64,000 nt of DNA, taken from contig NZ_JBHUER010000001.1 of NCBI RefSeq assembly GCF_042681025.1, positions 491,922 to 555,921 on the forward strand. Direction: 5' to 3'. Positions 17,717 to 25,949 of this stretch are shown here, piece by piece (position 1 is the stretch's first letter; each line of letters opens with the position of its first letter). A program made the position numbers and the translations under genes. The stretch is from Methylopila henanensis (GTDB lineage Bacteria > Pseudomonadota > Alphaproteobacteria > Rhizobiales > Methylopilaceae). Below the pieces are notes generated by a model. It worked only from the letters and a program-made list of their open reading frames with translations, was not told the origin of the DNA and made no database searches.

Positions 17717-19813
17717 ATGTCTGCGTTCAGAGCCCTCCTTCGCGGCGTCGCCGCGTCCAGCCTGCTTGCGGCGCAGGCCGCCTACGCCGAGGACGGCGGC
17801 GAGACCGTCGCCGCCCCCGAGCAGAGCTTCGTCGTTGCCTACGACGCCACCAACGTCACCGGCGCGATCGCCCCGGCCTCGCGCGTCGCGCCGAGCCCGA
17901 CGGTGCAGTCCGCGGACGTGGCGCAGGTGAAGGCGGCGGTCGCCGCGTTCCAGCGCGGCGACCTTGGCGGCGCGATGGCCGTGCGCGCCTCCTTGCGCGA
18001 TCCCGGCGCGGTGGCGCTGGTCGACTGGCTGTCGATCCGCTTCGCCTCCCGCCAGGTCGGCTTCGACCGCATCAACAGCTTCCTGCGCGCCCACCGCGAC
18101 TGGCCGACCATGAGCATGGTCCGCCGCCGCGCCGAGGAGGCGCTGTGGCTCGAGAACGTCAACGGCGCGACGGTCCGCGCCTTCTTCGCCCAGAACGGCA
18201 AGCCGAAGCGGGCCGAGGGCAAGCTGGCGCTCGCCCGCGCCCTGCTCGACGCCGGCCAGAAGGACGCCGCCGCGACGGTCGCCCGCGAGGCCTGGCGGAC
18301 GGAGGATCTCGCCGGAAACCTTGAGGCCCAGGCGCTTTCGCGGTTCGGCCCGCTGCTGACGACTGCCGACCACCGCGCCCGCGCCGAACGACAGTTTCTG
18401 AACGACAACGTGGACGCCGGCCTGCGGGCCGCGGCGCGCGTCGGCGGCTCCTACGTCGCCGTCGGCAAGGCGATCGCCGCCGTGATCCGCCGGCGGCCGG
18501 ACGCTCCCGCCGCCCTCGCCGCCGTACCGACCGGAGCGCGCTCCGATCCCGCCTTCATATTCGCAAGCGCCCGGCATGCGCGCCGCGCCGACCGCCCAAA
18601 GGAGGCGGCGGCCATGCTAGCCCGCGCGCCGCTGAGCGCGACCGCCCTCGCAGACCCCGACGCGTGGTCCGTGGAGCGCCGCGTGATCGCGCGCGACCTC
18701 CTCGACCTCGGCGACGCCCGCGGCGCCTACGAGCTGATCCGCCGCACCGAAGCCAGATCCGACACCGACCGGATCGAGTCCGAGATGCTCGCCGGCTTCA
18801 TCGCGCTGCGGGCGCTCGGCGACGGCCGCGCCGCCTACCGCCACTTCACCGTCGTGCAGTCGCAGGCGACCATTCCGGGCACGCTGTCGCGCGCCCTCTA
18901 CTGGCAGGGCCGCGCGCTCGAGGCGCTAGGCGATCAGGCCGCCGCACGCGCCTCCTACGAGCGCGCCAGCCGCCATATCACGAGCTACTACGGCCAGATC
19001 GCCCGCGCGCGCCTGAAACTCGCGGACCTGCCCGTGCGCAGGCTTCCCGAGCCAACCTCGGCCGACCGCGCCACCTTCAACTCCCGGCTTTCGGTGCGCG
19101 CCATCGATCTGCTGTACCGGGTGGGCGACAAGGAGCTCGCGCTGCCCATGGTCGCCGGCCTCGCCGAAGACCTGCGCAGCGGCGGCGAGCTCACCCTGCT
19201 CGGCGAACTGACGCAGCGGAACAAGGACCCGCGCGCGACCCTCGTCGTCGGCAGGGCCGGCATCAACAGCGGCTTCCCGATGGACGTGCTCGCCTATCCG
19301 ACCGGCGGCATTCCGGCCTTCAAGCCGGTGGGCCCCGCGATCGAGACTCCGGTCGTCCACGCCATCGCGCGACAGGAAAGCTCCTTCAACCCGAGGGCCG
19401 TGAGCCACGCCAACGCGCGCGGACTGCTGCAGCTTCTGCCCACGACCGCCGCACGGACGGCGAAGGCGGCGGGCGTGCCCTTCAACGCCGAGCGCCTGAC
19501 CACCGACGCGGCGTTCAACGCGCAGCTCGGCGCCGCTCATCTCGGCGAACTCGCCCGCGATTTCCGCGGCTCCTACGTCATGGTCTTCGCCGCCTACAAC
19601 GCCGGCTCCAGCCGCGTCATCGAATGGGTCCGGCGCTACGGCGACCCGCGCAAGCCCGACACCGATCCGGTCGACTGGGTCGAGCGCATCCCGTTCACGG
19701 AGACGCGCAACTACGTGCAGCGCGTGCTGGAGAACACGCAGGTCTACCGCACGCGCCTCAACGGCCGCACCGCCCTGCTGATCGAACGCGACATGGCGCG
19801 CGGCGGCGAGTGA
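17717..19813 (+). CDS. slt: Soluble lytic murein transglycosylase
   Basis: Periplasmic enzyme that cuts the MurNAc-GlcNAc bond non-hydrolytically to give 1,6-anhydro ends. The 698-residue protein has a signal peptide (residues 1-24, ending AYA), a long superhelical alpha domain with repeated Ala-rich helices (about 70-500), and a C-terminal goose-lysozyme-like SLT domain with ARQESSFNPRAVSHANARGLLQLLP, where Glu554 is the catalytic acid, plus FAAYNAG. Length and architecture match Slt70-type enzymes of Rhizobiales. A hydrolase gene follows 22 bases downstream, probably in the same transcript. Confidence 0.95.
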   Translation: MSAFRALLRGVAASSLLAAQAAYAEDGGETVAAPEQSFVVAYDATNVTGAIAPASRVAPSPTVQSADVAQVKAAVAAFQRGDLGGAMAVRASLRDPGAVALVDWLSIRFASRQVGFDRINSFLRAHRDWPTMSMVRRRAEEALWLENVNGATVRAFFAQNGKPKRAEGKLALARALLDAGQKDAAATVAREAWRTEDLAGNLEAQALSRFGPLLTTADHRARAERQFLNDNVDAGLRAAARVGGSYVAVGKAIAAVIRRRPDAPAALAAVPTGARSDPAFIFASARHARRADRPKEAAAMLARAPLSATALADPDAWSVERRVIARDLLDLGDARGAYELIRRTEARSDTDRIESEMLAGFIALRALGDGRAAYRHFTVVQSQATIPGTLSRALYWQGRALEALGDQAAARASYERASRHITSYYGQIARARLKLADLPVRRLPEPTSADRATFNSRLSVRAIDLLYRVGDKELALPMVAGLAEDLRSGGELTLLGELTQRNKDPRATLVVGRAGINSGFPMDVLAYPTGGIPAFKPVGPAIETPVVHAIARQESSFNPRAVSHANARGLLQLLPTTAARTAKAAGVPFNAERLTTDAAFNAQLGAAHLGELARDFRGSYVMVFAAYNAGSSRVIEWVRRYGDPRKPDTDPVDWVERIPFTETRNYVQRVLENTQVYRTRLNGRTALLIERDMARGGE

Positions 19814-19835
19814 TAGCAGGCGTAGGCCTGCGCCC

Positions 19836-20735
19836 GTGACGAGCGGCGCGTCCGCCCCCCAGGACAGGCGCGTCGCTACCATTCACGGCCCTTCGCTGCA
19901 TGTGCGGGACTGGACGCCTGCGGACGCCGAAAGTCCGCCTGTCGTCTGCCTGCCGGGCCTGTCGCGCCCTCTCGAGGACTTCACCGAGCTTGCGGAGCAT
20001 CTGGCCTCGCCCGAAGGCGGCGGACGACGGGTGCTTGCGATCTCCGCGCGCGGCCGTGGTCTGTCCGACCGCGATCCCGACCCGAAGCGGTACGACGTCA
20101 CGGTCGAGACCGGCGACATCCTGACCGTGCTCGACGCGCTCGGCGTCGGCAGGGCGATCCTTGTCGGCACGTCGCGCGGCGGCATGCAGGCCATGATGCT
20201 CGCGGCCATCCGTCCCTCCGTTGTCGCCGGAATCGTGCTCAACGACATCGGTCCGGTGATCGAGCCAGACGGCCTGATCCGCATCCGCGACTATCTCAAG
20301 GAACGCGCCGCGCCTCGGAACTGGCGAGAGGCCACGGACGCCGTCGCCGCGCTGATGGCGGAGCGCTTCACCGCGCTCGGCTCCACGGATTTCGAACGCA
20401 TCGCCCGGCGCACGTGGCGGCAGGAGGGCCACGAGTTCGTGGCTCTCGCCGATCCGGCGCTGGTTAGAACCTTCGAAGGGCTCGACCTGACGAAGCCCCT
20501 GCCCCCGCTGTGGACTTTGTTCGACGCGCTGGCCGCGACGCCTCTGATGGCGATTCGCGGCTCAGCCTCGGACATCCTGAGCGCCGAGACCTTCGCTGCC
20601 ATGCGGGCGCGCCGTCCCGACATGGCCGCGATCGAGGTTCCGGGCGAAGGCCATGCGCCGCAGCTCGCGGACCGCCCTACGTTTGACGCGATCGCAGCCT
20701 TCGTCGCCGAGGTCGCGGCCCGCGAGCGCGCTTGA
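19836..20735 (+). CDS. Alpha/beta hydrolase, substrate unknown
   Basis: A 299-residue single-domain alpha/beta hydrolase. The nucleophile elbow is GTSRGGM (Ser113), the oxyanion region is VCLPGLSRP, and the catalytic His273 lies in GEGHAPQL; the acid is probably an Asp near residue 245-250 (GSASDILS). It starts with GTG. No signal peptide is present, so it is probably cytoplasmic. It may be an esterase or epoxide/haloalkane-type hydrolase, but the sequence does not decide. It follows the transglycosylase gene closely and converges with the OprB porin gene, 22 bases away. Confidence 0.88.
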   Translation: MTSGASAPQDRRVATIHGPSLHVRDWTPADAESPPVVCLPGLSRPLEDFTELAEHLASPEGGGRRVLAISARGRGLSDRDPDPKRYDVTVETGDILTVLDALGVGRAILVGTSRGGMQAMMLAAIRPSVVAGIVLNDIGPVIEPDGLIRIRDYLKERAAPRNWREATDAVAALMAERFTALGSTDFERIARRTWRQEGHEFVALADPALVRTFEGLDLTKPLPPLWTLFDALAATPLMAIRGSASDILSAETFAAMRARRPDMAAIEVPGEGHAPQLADRPTFDAIAAFVAEVAARERA

Positions 20736-20757
20736 GGCGCGAAGCGCGGTCGCCGGC

Positions 20758-22137
20758 TCAGAAATCGACGGTGGTGCGAAGCCCAAGCACGGTCGCGTTC
20801 CGGATGCGCCGGTTCGGGTGATCGGGATGCGGATCGCCGCCGCCGGGACGCACGATGTACTGCGCGAACGGCTGCGCCTTCAGCCACGGCGCGACCTCGG
20901 CCTGGTACGACGCCTCGACCGCGAGCTCCGAGCTGCGGACCGGACCTGCCGACCCGAGGCGGATCGTGTCGCGGTCGAGCTTGCGGGCCCGGTCGCTGAT
21001 GTGCGCGTAGGCGACCGCCACGCCGAACACGTCGTTGTCGCGGCCCGCGAACGGGGCCTTCAGGTTGAAGCCGGCGTCGAAATAGTAGTCGATCAGGTTG
21101 CGGTTCGACTGCGGCGCGATCACCGCACGCGCGAACACCGACAGCGCCTGCTCGCCCTCGCCCGCCTTCCAGACGGTCTGGTCGATCACGCCGTAGAGGG
21201 CGTATGAGCCGTCATGGCGCTTCGGGTCGTCCGCGCCGGGATCGGCGAGCGAGAGGCCGTTGCGGGCGAAGCGCAGGTCGTCGAAGTCGTTGGAGTTGTA
21301 CCAGCCGCCGACCTTGTAGACGCCGGGCAGGCCGCCGACGGCGTCGGTGGCGTAGGCCGCCTCGGCGATGACGAACACGCCGCGGTCGACGGTGAAGGTG
21401 ACGCCGCCATTGTTCTTGCCGTCGTCGTCGAGCGGATCGCCGCTGTAGAGGCCGGCCTGGAACGAAAGCTGGTCGTTGACGGCGTAGGCGACGTGAACGC
21501 CGGGCGTCGGCACGGGATAGGCCGGGCCGCCGCCGGGGAGGTCGACGCCGTTGAGGCCCGGCCAGCCGAAGGCCGAGTTGACGAACAGGCCGGCGGTGTC
21601 ACTGGTGACGAAGTCGCCATCGGCGGCGAGCTGGCCGATCTTGAACACGAAACGCCCGTCGAGCAGGGTCTGCTTGAAGTAGACCTCCGCGAGGCGCGTC
21701 AGGTTGTCGGCTTCGGCCCCCGACACCGCGAGCAGGTTGCCGATCCGGTAGGTCGACAGGCCATGCCCCGTGATCACATAGGCGCCGGCGTGGATCTCCG
21801 CGCCCTCCCAGCCTGCGATCTTCTCCAGATCGAAATCGAGCGCGAACTGGAACAGCCCGGTGAAGCCGCCGCCCCGGCTGAGGCCGCCGGAGACGTTGCG
21901 GGTGGCGTCTCCGGTGAAGCTCGCTTCGAACGCGACGCCGGCGTCCTCGAGCTTCGTGCGGGCCCCGCCCCAGTCGCCGGTGAGCTTCTCGCGGGTGAAC
22001 AGGTCGGCCCAGAACGACGACCCGCCTTCAACACCGGCAGGCGCGTCGGCGGCGACCGCGTTTCCCGCGGCGCCGGCGGAAAGCGCAAGCGCGCCCATCA
22101 GCGCGATCGCCGCGCTCGAGTTCTTTAGCCTGCTCAT
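20758..22137 (-). CDS. OprB-family carbohydrate-selective porin
   Basis: Outer-membrane porin for sugar uptake. The 459-residue precursor has a signal peptide (residues 1-29, ending AVAA), then the FWADLFTREKLTGDWGGARTKLEDAGV segment typical of OprB proteins, a predicted 16-stranded barrel and a terminal Phe (TTVDF). The start MSRLKNSSAAIALMG was selected because it begins the signal peptide; an in-frame ATG 45 codons upstream only adds charged, non-conserved sequence. The upstream leader is AT-rich and likely regulatory. No sugar transporter or catabolic genes are adjacent. Confidence 0.9.
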   Translation of the reverse strand: MSRLKNSSAAIALMGALALSAGAAGNAVAADAPAGVEGGSSFWADLFTREKLTGDWGGARTKLEDAGVAFEASFTGDATRNVSGGLSRGGGFTGLFQFALDFDLEKIAGWEGAEIHAGAYVITGHGLSTYRIGNLLAVSGAEADNLTRLAEVYFKQTLLDGRFVFKIGQLAADGDFVTSDTAGLFVNSAFGWPGLNGVDLPGGGPAYPVPTPGVHVAYAVNDQLSFQAGLYSGDPLDDDGKNNGGVTFTVDRGVFVIAEAAYATDAVGGLPGVYKVGGWYNSNDFDDLRFARNGLSLADPGADDPKRHDGSYALYGVIDQTVWKAGEGEQALSVFARAVIAPQSNRNLIDYYFDAGFNLKAPFAGRDNDVFGVAVAYAHISDRARKLDRDTIRLGSAGPVRSSELAVEASYQAEVAPWLKAQPFAQYIVRPGGGDPHPDHPNRRIRNATVLGLRTTVDF

Positions 22138-22474
22138 CAATTCGCCCCGTGATATAGCGCCAGCCGGCCGGAAACCGATCGAGCCGGAAACCGCCCGGTC
22201 ATGCGGGTCCCCGTGCTTCCCCTCGCGAACCGCTCGCAACTTCATCTTGCGCATTCGCGCAGCACGCCGCAACTTGTAACAAACACGTTATCGAAAATCT
22301 TTTGCGCACTCAGCTTAATGGAGAAGGCCGACCCACTCCCTCACTTAAGAATAATTACAATAATAATGCGACAAGCTTCGAACAGCCGCCTCCGATGCAC
22401 TGACGGACATCAGACCGGCCCACAAACGAAAACNNNNNNNNNNNTCACGTTCAGGACGCTTGCGCGTCGCTGGA
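22138..22474. other. Non-coding region between two porin genes, with assembly gap
   Basis: No gene is seen. The stretch 22270-22380 is distinctly AT-rich for this genome (runs such as AATAATTACAATAATAATG) and is the probable promoter region of the OprB gene on the minus strand; no clean -35/-10 pair can be assigned. The 11-N gap sits 30 bases beyond the alpha-porin stop, where its terminator would be expected, so a strong hairpin may have caused the gap. Confidence 0.6.
22434..22444. other. Assembly gap of 11 N
   Basis: Undetermined bases just downstream of the alpha-porin gene. It has the same length as the gap inside rne, so it is probably a fixed placeholder and the true distance is unknown. 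Confidence 0.95.
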
Positions 22475-23746
22475 TCAGAAGTCGCGCTGAACGCGGAGAC
22501 GGCCGACGAAGGCGTCGTCGTCGCGGAGGTTGTACACCGCCGACTTGTCTTCGACCTTCACGTAGTTCAGCTCGGCGCCGATGTCGAGCTTCTTGACCGG
22601 CGTCCAGATGATGTTGGTCGTGATGCCGTAGCCCGAGAAGTCGTTGTCCTGGCCGACAGTCTTCACGTCAGCCTTGACGTAGGTGCCCTGCAGGGCCGAA
22701 CGCCACTTCGGGCTCCAATAGTGGAGGACGCCGAGGTTGAAGGCGTAGGCTTCGGTCTTGCGGATGTTGCCGCCCGGCCCGACTTCGAAGTCGACGAGGC
22801 GGTTGGCGTTCAGGATGTTCTGGGTGCCGGAGACGACGAAGGCGTAGTCGCCCGAGCCGTTGCCGAGGCCGAGGTAGGACAGCGCGCCCGAGGAGTAGGC
22901 GGCCGAGGCCCAGAGGAAGTCGCCCTTGCCGAGCGTCGGCAGGTCGATCTTGGCGCCGAGCTGGACGCCGTAGCCCCAGTCGGTGTCGCGGCCGATCTCT
23001 TCGGTCGTGATGTGGTGCGCGAAGCCCGAGAGCTGCGCCTCACCCCAGCCCTGCTTCACGCGCAGGTTGCCGACGACGTCCGGGTACTTCTGCTCGCGGT
23101 AGTCCGCGAAGTTGGCCGAGCCGAAGCCGCCGGTCGAGGTGGTGCGGCGAGCGGTGCCGTCTTCGATGCCGAGGCTGGCCGAGAAGCCGTTGCCGAAGTC
23201 GGCGGTGTAGGTCAGCACGGCGAGCGTGCGGTCCGAGATGAACGGGTTGGTGAAGGTCGGGTAGGGCTTGAAGTCCCAGAAGGAGTCCGTGAGACCCGCG
23301 GTCAGGCCCGCGAACTGCACGAAGGCCTTGTCGAACACCGAGTCGTCGCCGCCGACCGCGGTCTGCGCGGTGGAGCCGCTCTGGTTGCCCGAGTCACGCT
23401 GGAACTGAGCGCGGATGTAGGTGCGGACGGTGCCGTACTCGGTCTCGGTGCGGGCGTCGAACCACAGGCGGGCGCGAGCGCGGAAGCCGGTGTTGTTCGC
23501 CGGCTTGGACGAGCCGCCGCCGATGGTGCGAACCACTTCGCCGACCGAGTAGTCGCCGCGGACGAGGCCGCCGATGAGCAGGCAGGTGTCCGTGCCCGGA
23601 ATGTAGAAGAAGCCAGCGCCGTAAGCGTCGCAGACCTTGACGTATTCGACAGGCTCGGCGCCCGGGAGATCGGCCGCCTGAGCGCCGGTCATCCCTACGA
23701 AGGCGGCGGCGGAGCCGAGAACCAGGCTCTTGACCAATTTCATCAC
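22475..23746 (-). CDS. Alpha porin of Rhizobiales type (porin_2 family)
   Basis: General diffusion porin of the outer membrane. The 423-residue precursor starts MMKLVKSLVLGSAAAFVGM with cleavage after GAQA. The mature N-terminus AADLPGAEPVEYVKVCDAYGAGFFYIPGTDTCLLIGG has the paired cysteines and spacing characteristic of this family in Rhizobiales. The barrel ends in RVQRDF with terminal Phe. A good GGAG ribosome site lies seven bases before the first ATG. Codons are strongly biased towards GC endings, fitting an abundant protein. About 298 bases upstream, before the ABC exporter gene, hold its promoter. Confidence 0.95.
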   Translation of the reverse strand: MMKLVKSLVLGSAAAFVGMTGAQAADLPGAEPVEYVKVCDAYGAGFFYIPGTDTCLLIGGLVRGDYSVGEVVRTIGGGSSKPANNTGFRARARLWFDARTETEYGTVRTYIRAQFQRDSGNQSGSTAQTAVGGDDSVFDKAFVQFAGLTAGLTDSFWDFKPYPTFTNPFISDRTLAVLTYTADFGNGFSASLGIEDGTARRTTSTGGFGSANFADYREQKYPDVVGNLRVKQGWGEAQLSGFAHHITTEEIGRDTDWGYGVQLGAKIDLPTLGKGDFLWASAAYSSGALSYLGLGNGSGDYAFVVSGTQNILNANRLVDFEVGPGGNIRKTEAYAFNLGVLHYWSPKWRSALQGTYVKADVKTVGQDNDFSGYGITTNIIWTPVKKLDIGAELNYVKVEDKSAVYNLRDDDAFVGRLRVQRDF

Positions 23747-24044
23747 GTTTCTCCAACCCCAATAACAGGCTCTCGAACGAGACGGCCGCAGAATGAGCCT
23801 GCGCCCACGGCGTCGATCGCCCCCCGAGAGTCGCCGTCAGGTCCGACGGCATGGCGCCGGGGCGCCCCCCCGACGTCGCAGTTCGACCATATTCGGGGCC
23901 GGGTGGCATGCAAGCGAGAACACGTATGTGACGGTTCTGTGCAGGACCTTTGGAGGGGGCTGTGGCGTGAAGAACACGAAATCGGACCGTTGAAGCCTTG
24001 GATTGGCTTGCGCTCGCGCCCGCTGGCCGCCGTCCGACTCCGCG

Positions 24045-25868
24045 TCAGCCCCGCTGAAGCCGGTGCGACTCGGCGTAGAGCCCGCCTTGCGCCAGCAGCG
24101 CGAGGTGCCCGCCCTGCTCCACGATTCGGCCGCGCTCGACCACGCAGATCAGGTCGGCCGCGACCACGGTGGCGAGCCGGTGCGCGATGATCAGCGTGGT
24201 TCGATTCTTTCGCATTGCGAGCACATTCGCCTGCACTCGCGCCTCAATCGCGCCATCAAGCGCCGAGGTCGCCTCGTCGAGCATCAGGATGGGGGCGTCG
24301 CGAAGCAGAGCGCGGGCGATCGCGACGCGCTGCCGCTGGCCGCCCGAAAGCCTGGAGCCGCGCGGGCCGACGCGGAAGTCGTAGCCGCCGTCGAGGGCTT
24401 CGATGAAGACGTCCGCCGCCGCGGCGCGCGCGGCCGCCGCCACCTCCTCGTCGGTCGCGTCGGGGCGGCCGTAGGCGATGTTGTCCCGGACGCTCGCGTC
24501 GAACAGCAGCACGTCCTGGCTCACGAGCGCGATCGAATCCCTCAGGCTCGCGAGGCTCACGCCCGCGATGTCCTGCCCTCCGATCGACACCGCGCCCGCC
24601 GACGGCTCATAGAGCCGCGCCACCAGATTGAGCACCGTCGTCTTGCCCGAACCGGACGCGCCGACGAAGGCGACGGATGCGCCGGCGGGAATCGTCACGT
24701 CGAAGCCATCGAGGACGGGGGCCGCGTCCGCGGCGTAGGCGAAGCGCACGCCGCGGAAGACGATATCGCCGCCGGGCTGGGCGAGCGGCGCCGCCTCGGG
24801 CGCGTCCACGATCCGCGGGCTGCGGTCCAGGATCTCGTAGACGCGCGCGATCGAGACGCCACAGATCTGGAGCTGGGCGTTGACCTGAAGCAGGCGCCGC
24901 AGCGGCTCGTACAGCAGCATCAGCGCGCTGACGAAGGCCATCAACTCGCCGGCGTCGCTCTGGCCCTCGATCACCTGCGCGCCGCCGACGAGCAGCACCG
25001 CGACGAGTGCGAGCGCCGTGACGAGATCGACCACCGGCGACAGCGCGGCGCGGGTGCGGGCGATCTTGAGGCCGACCTTGCGGCGGCCGATGATCGTCTC
25101 CCGGAGCCGCCGGCGCTCCACGTCCTCGAGGTTCTCGGCCTTGATGCCGCGAATGCCGTGCAGCCCTTCCTCGAACGCCTGCAGGATCTCGCCGCCAAGC
25201 GCCTGACCGCGCCGCATGAGAGCGCGCAGCTTGCGGTTCGCGATCACCACCGGCACCGCGATAAGCGGGGCGCCGGCGAGCGCGAGCGCGAACCACTGGG
25301 GACTCGCCCACAGCACGTAGCCGACCAGCCCGACGAAGGTGATGAGATCGCGGCCGAGCGTCACCACGATGTTGCTGGAGGCGTTGTTCAGCACGTTCAC
25401 GTCGTCGGTCGCGCGCGTGATGATCTGGCCGACGCTGTTCTTCTGGAAGAAGACGAGATCGAGCCTCAGCAGGTGGCTCGCGATGCGGTTCTGCAGCTCC
25501 GTCGTCACCTTGTTGGAGACGCGGGACAGCATGAACTGCTGGAGATAGCCGGCCGCGGCCCGCACGCTGAAGATGCCGAGCACGACGAAGACGATCTCAT
25601 GCAGCGCCTCGGCGTCGCGGCGCACGAGGATGTCGTTCACAAGCGACTTGAACAGCCACGGCAGCGCGACGACGGTGCCGGCGAAGGCCGCCATGGCGAG
25701 GACCGCGACGAGCAGGCTCGGCCAGTGCGGCAGGATGAACGCGACCGCGAAACGCTTCAGCCGCCGCAGCCGGAGCGACAACGGCTCGTCGAGCCGCATC
25801 TCCCGGCGGGGCAGATCGCTGATCCGATCGGGATCGATCGGCTCCGGCGTCGTGGGTTCGGGCGACAT
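24045..25868 (-). CDS. ABC exporter, fused permease and ATPase (MsbA-like)
   Basis: A 607-residue half-transporter of the type IV exporter class that should act as a homodimer in the inner membrane. Six transmembrane helices (about residues 45-320) precede the nucleotide-binding domain, with Walker A GASGSGKTT (403-411), signature LSGGQRQR, Walker B ILMLDEATSALDG and H-loop IIAHRLAT. The sequence resembles MsbA/lipid A and multidrug exporters; substrate cannot be assigned. The start MSPEPTTPEP was chosen over an upstream ATG that would extend towards the RND gene. It lies 81 bases after the RND permease gene on the same strand and may be co-transcribed. Confidence 0.92.
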   Translation of the reverse strand: MSPEPTTPEPIDPDRISDLPRREMRLDEPLSLRLRRLKRFAVAFILPHWPSLLVAVLAMAAFAGTVVALPWLFKSLVNDILVRRDAEALHEIVFVVLGIFSVRAAAGYLQQFMLSRVSNKVTTELQNRIASHLLRLDLVFFQKNSVGQIITRATDDVNVLNNASSNIVVTLGRDLITFVGLVGYVLWASPQWFALALAGAPLIAVPVVIANRKLRALMRRGQALGGEILQAFEEGLHGIRGIKAENLEDVERRRLRETIIGRRKVGLKIARTRAALSPVVDLVTALALVAVLLVGGAQVIEGQSDAGELMAFVSALMLLYEPLRRLLQVNAQLQICGVSIARVYEILDRSPRIVDAPEAAPLAQPGGDIVFRGVRFAYAADAAPVLDGFDVTIPAGASVAFVGASGSGKTTVLNLVARLYEPSAGAVSIGGQDIAGVSLASLRDSIALVSQDVLLFDASVRDNIAYGRPDATDEEVAAAARAAAADVFIEALDGGYDFRVGPRGSRLSGGQRQRVAIARALLRDAPILMLDEATSALDGAIEARVQANVLAMRKNRTTLIIAHRLATVVAADLICVVERGRIVEQGGHLALLAQGGLYAESHRLQRG

Positions 25869-25949
25869 GAAGGTTCCGGATCGGGATGTCCGACCGCCTG
25901 TACCGACCTGAACCGCCCGGGGCAAGGCGGGGCGACGACGCAGGCGCCG

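Noticed and set aside
20758..22272. Longer OprB porin start 45 codons upstream
   Set aside because: It would bury the signal peptide behind a charged segment. The start at 22137 puts the signal sequence at the N-terminus.
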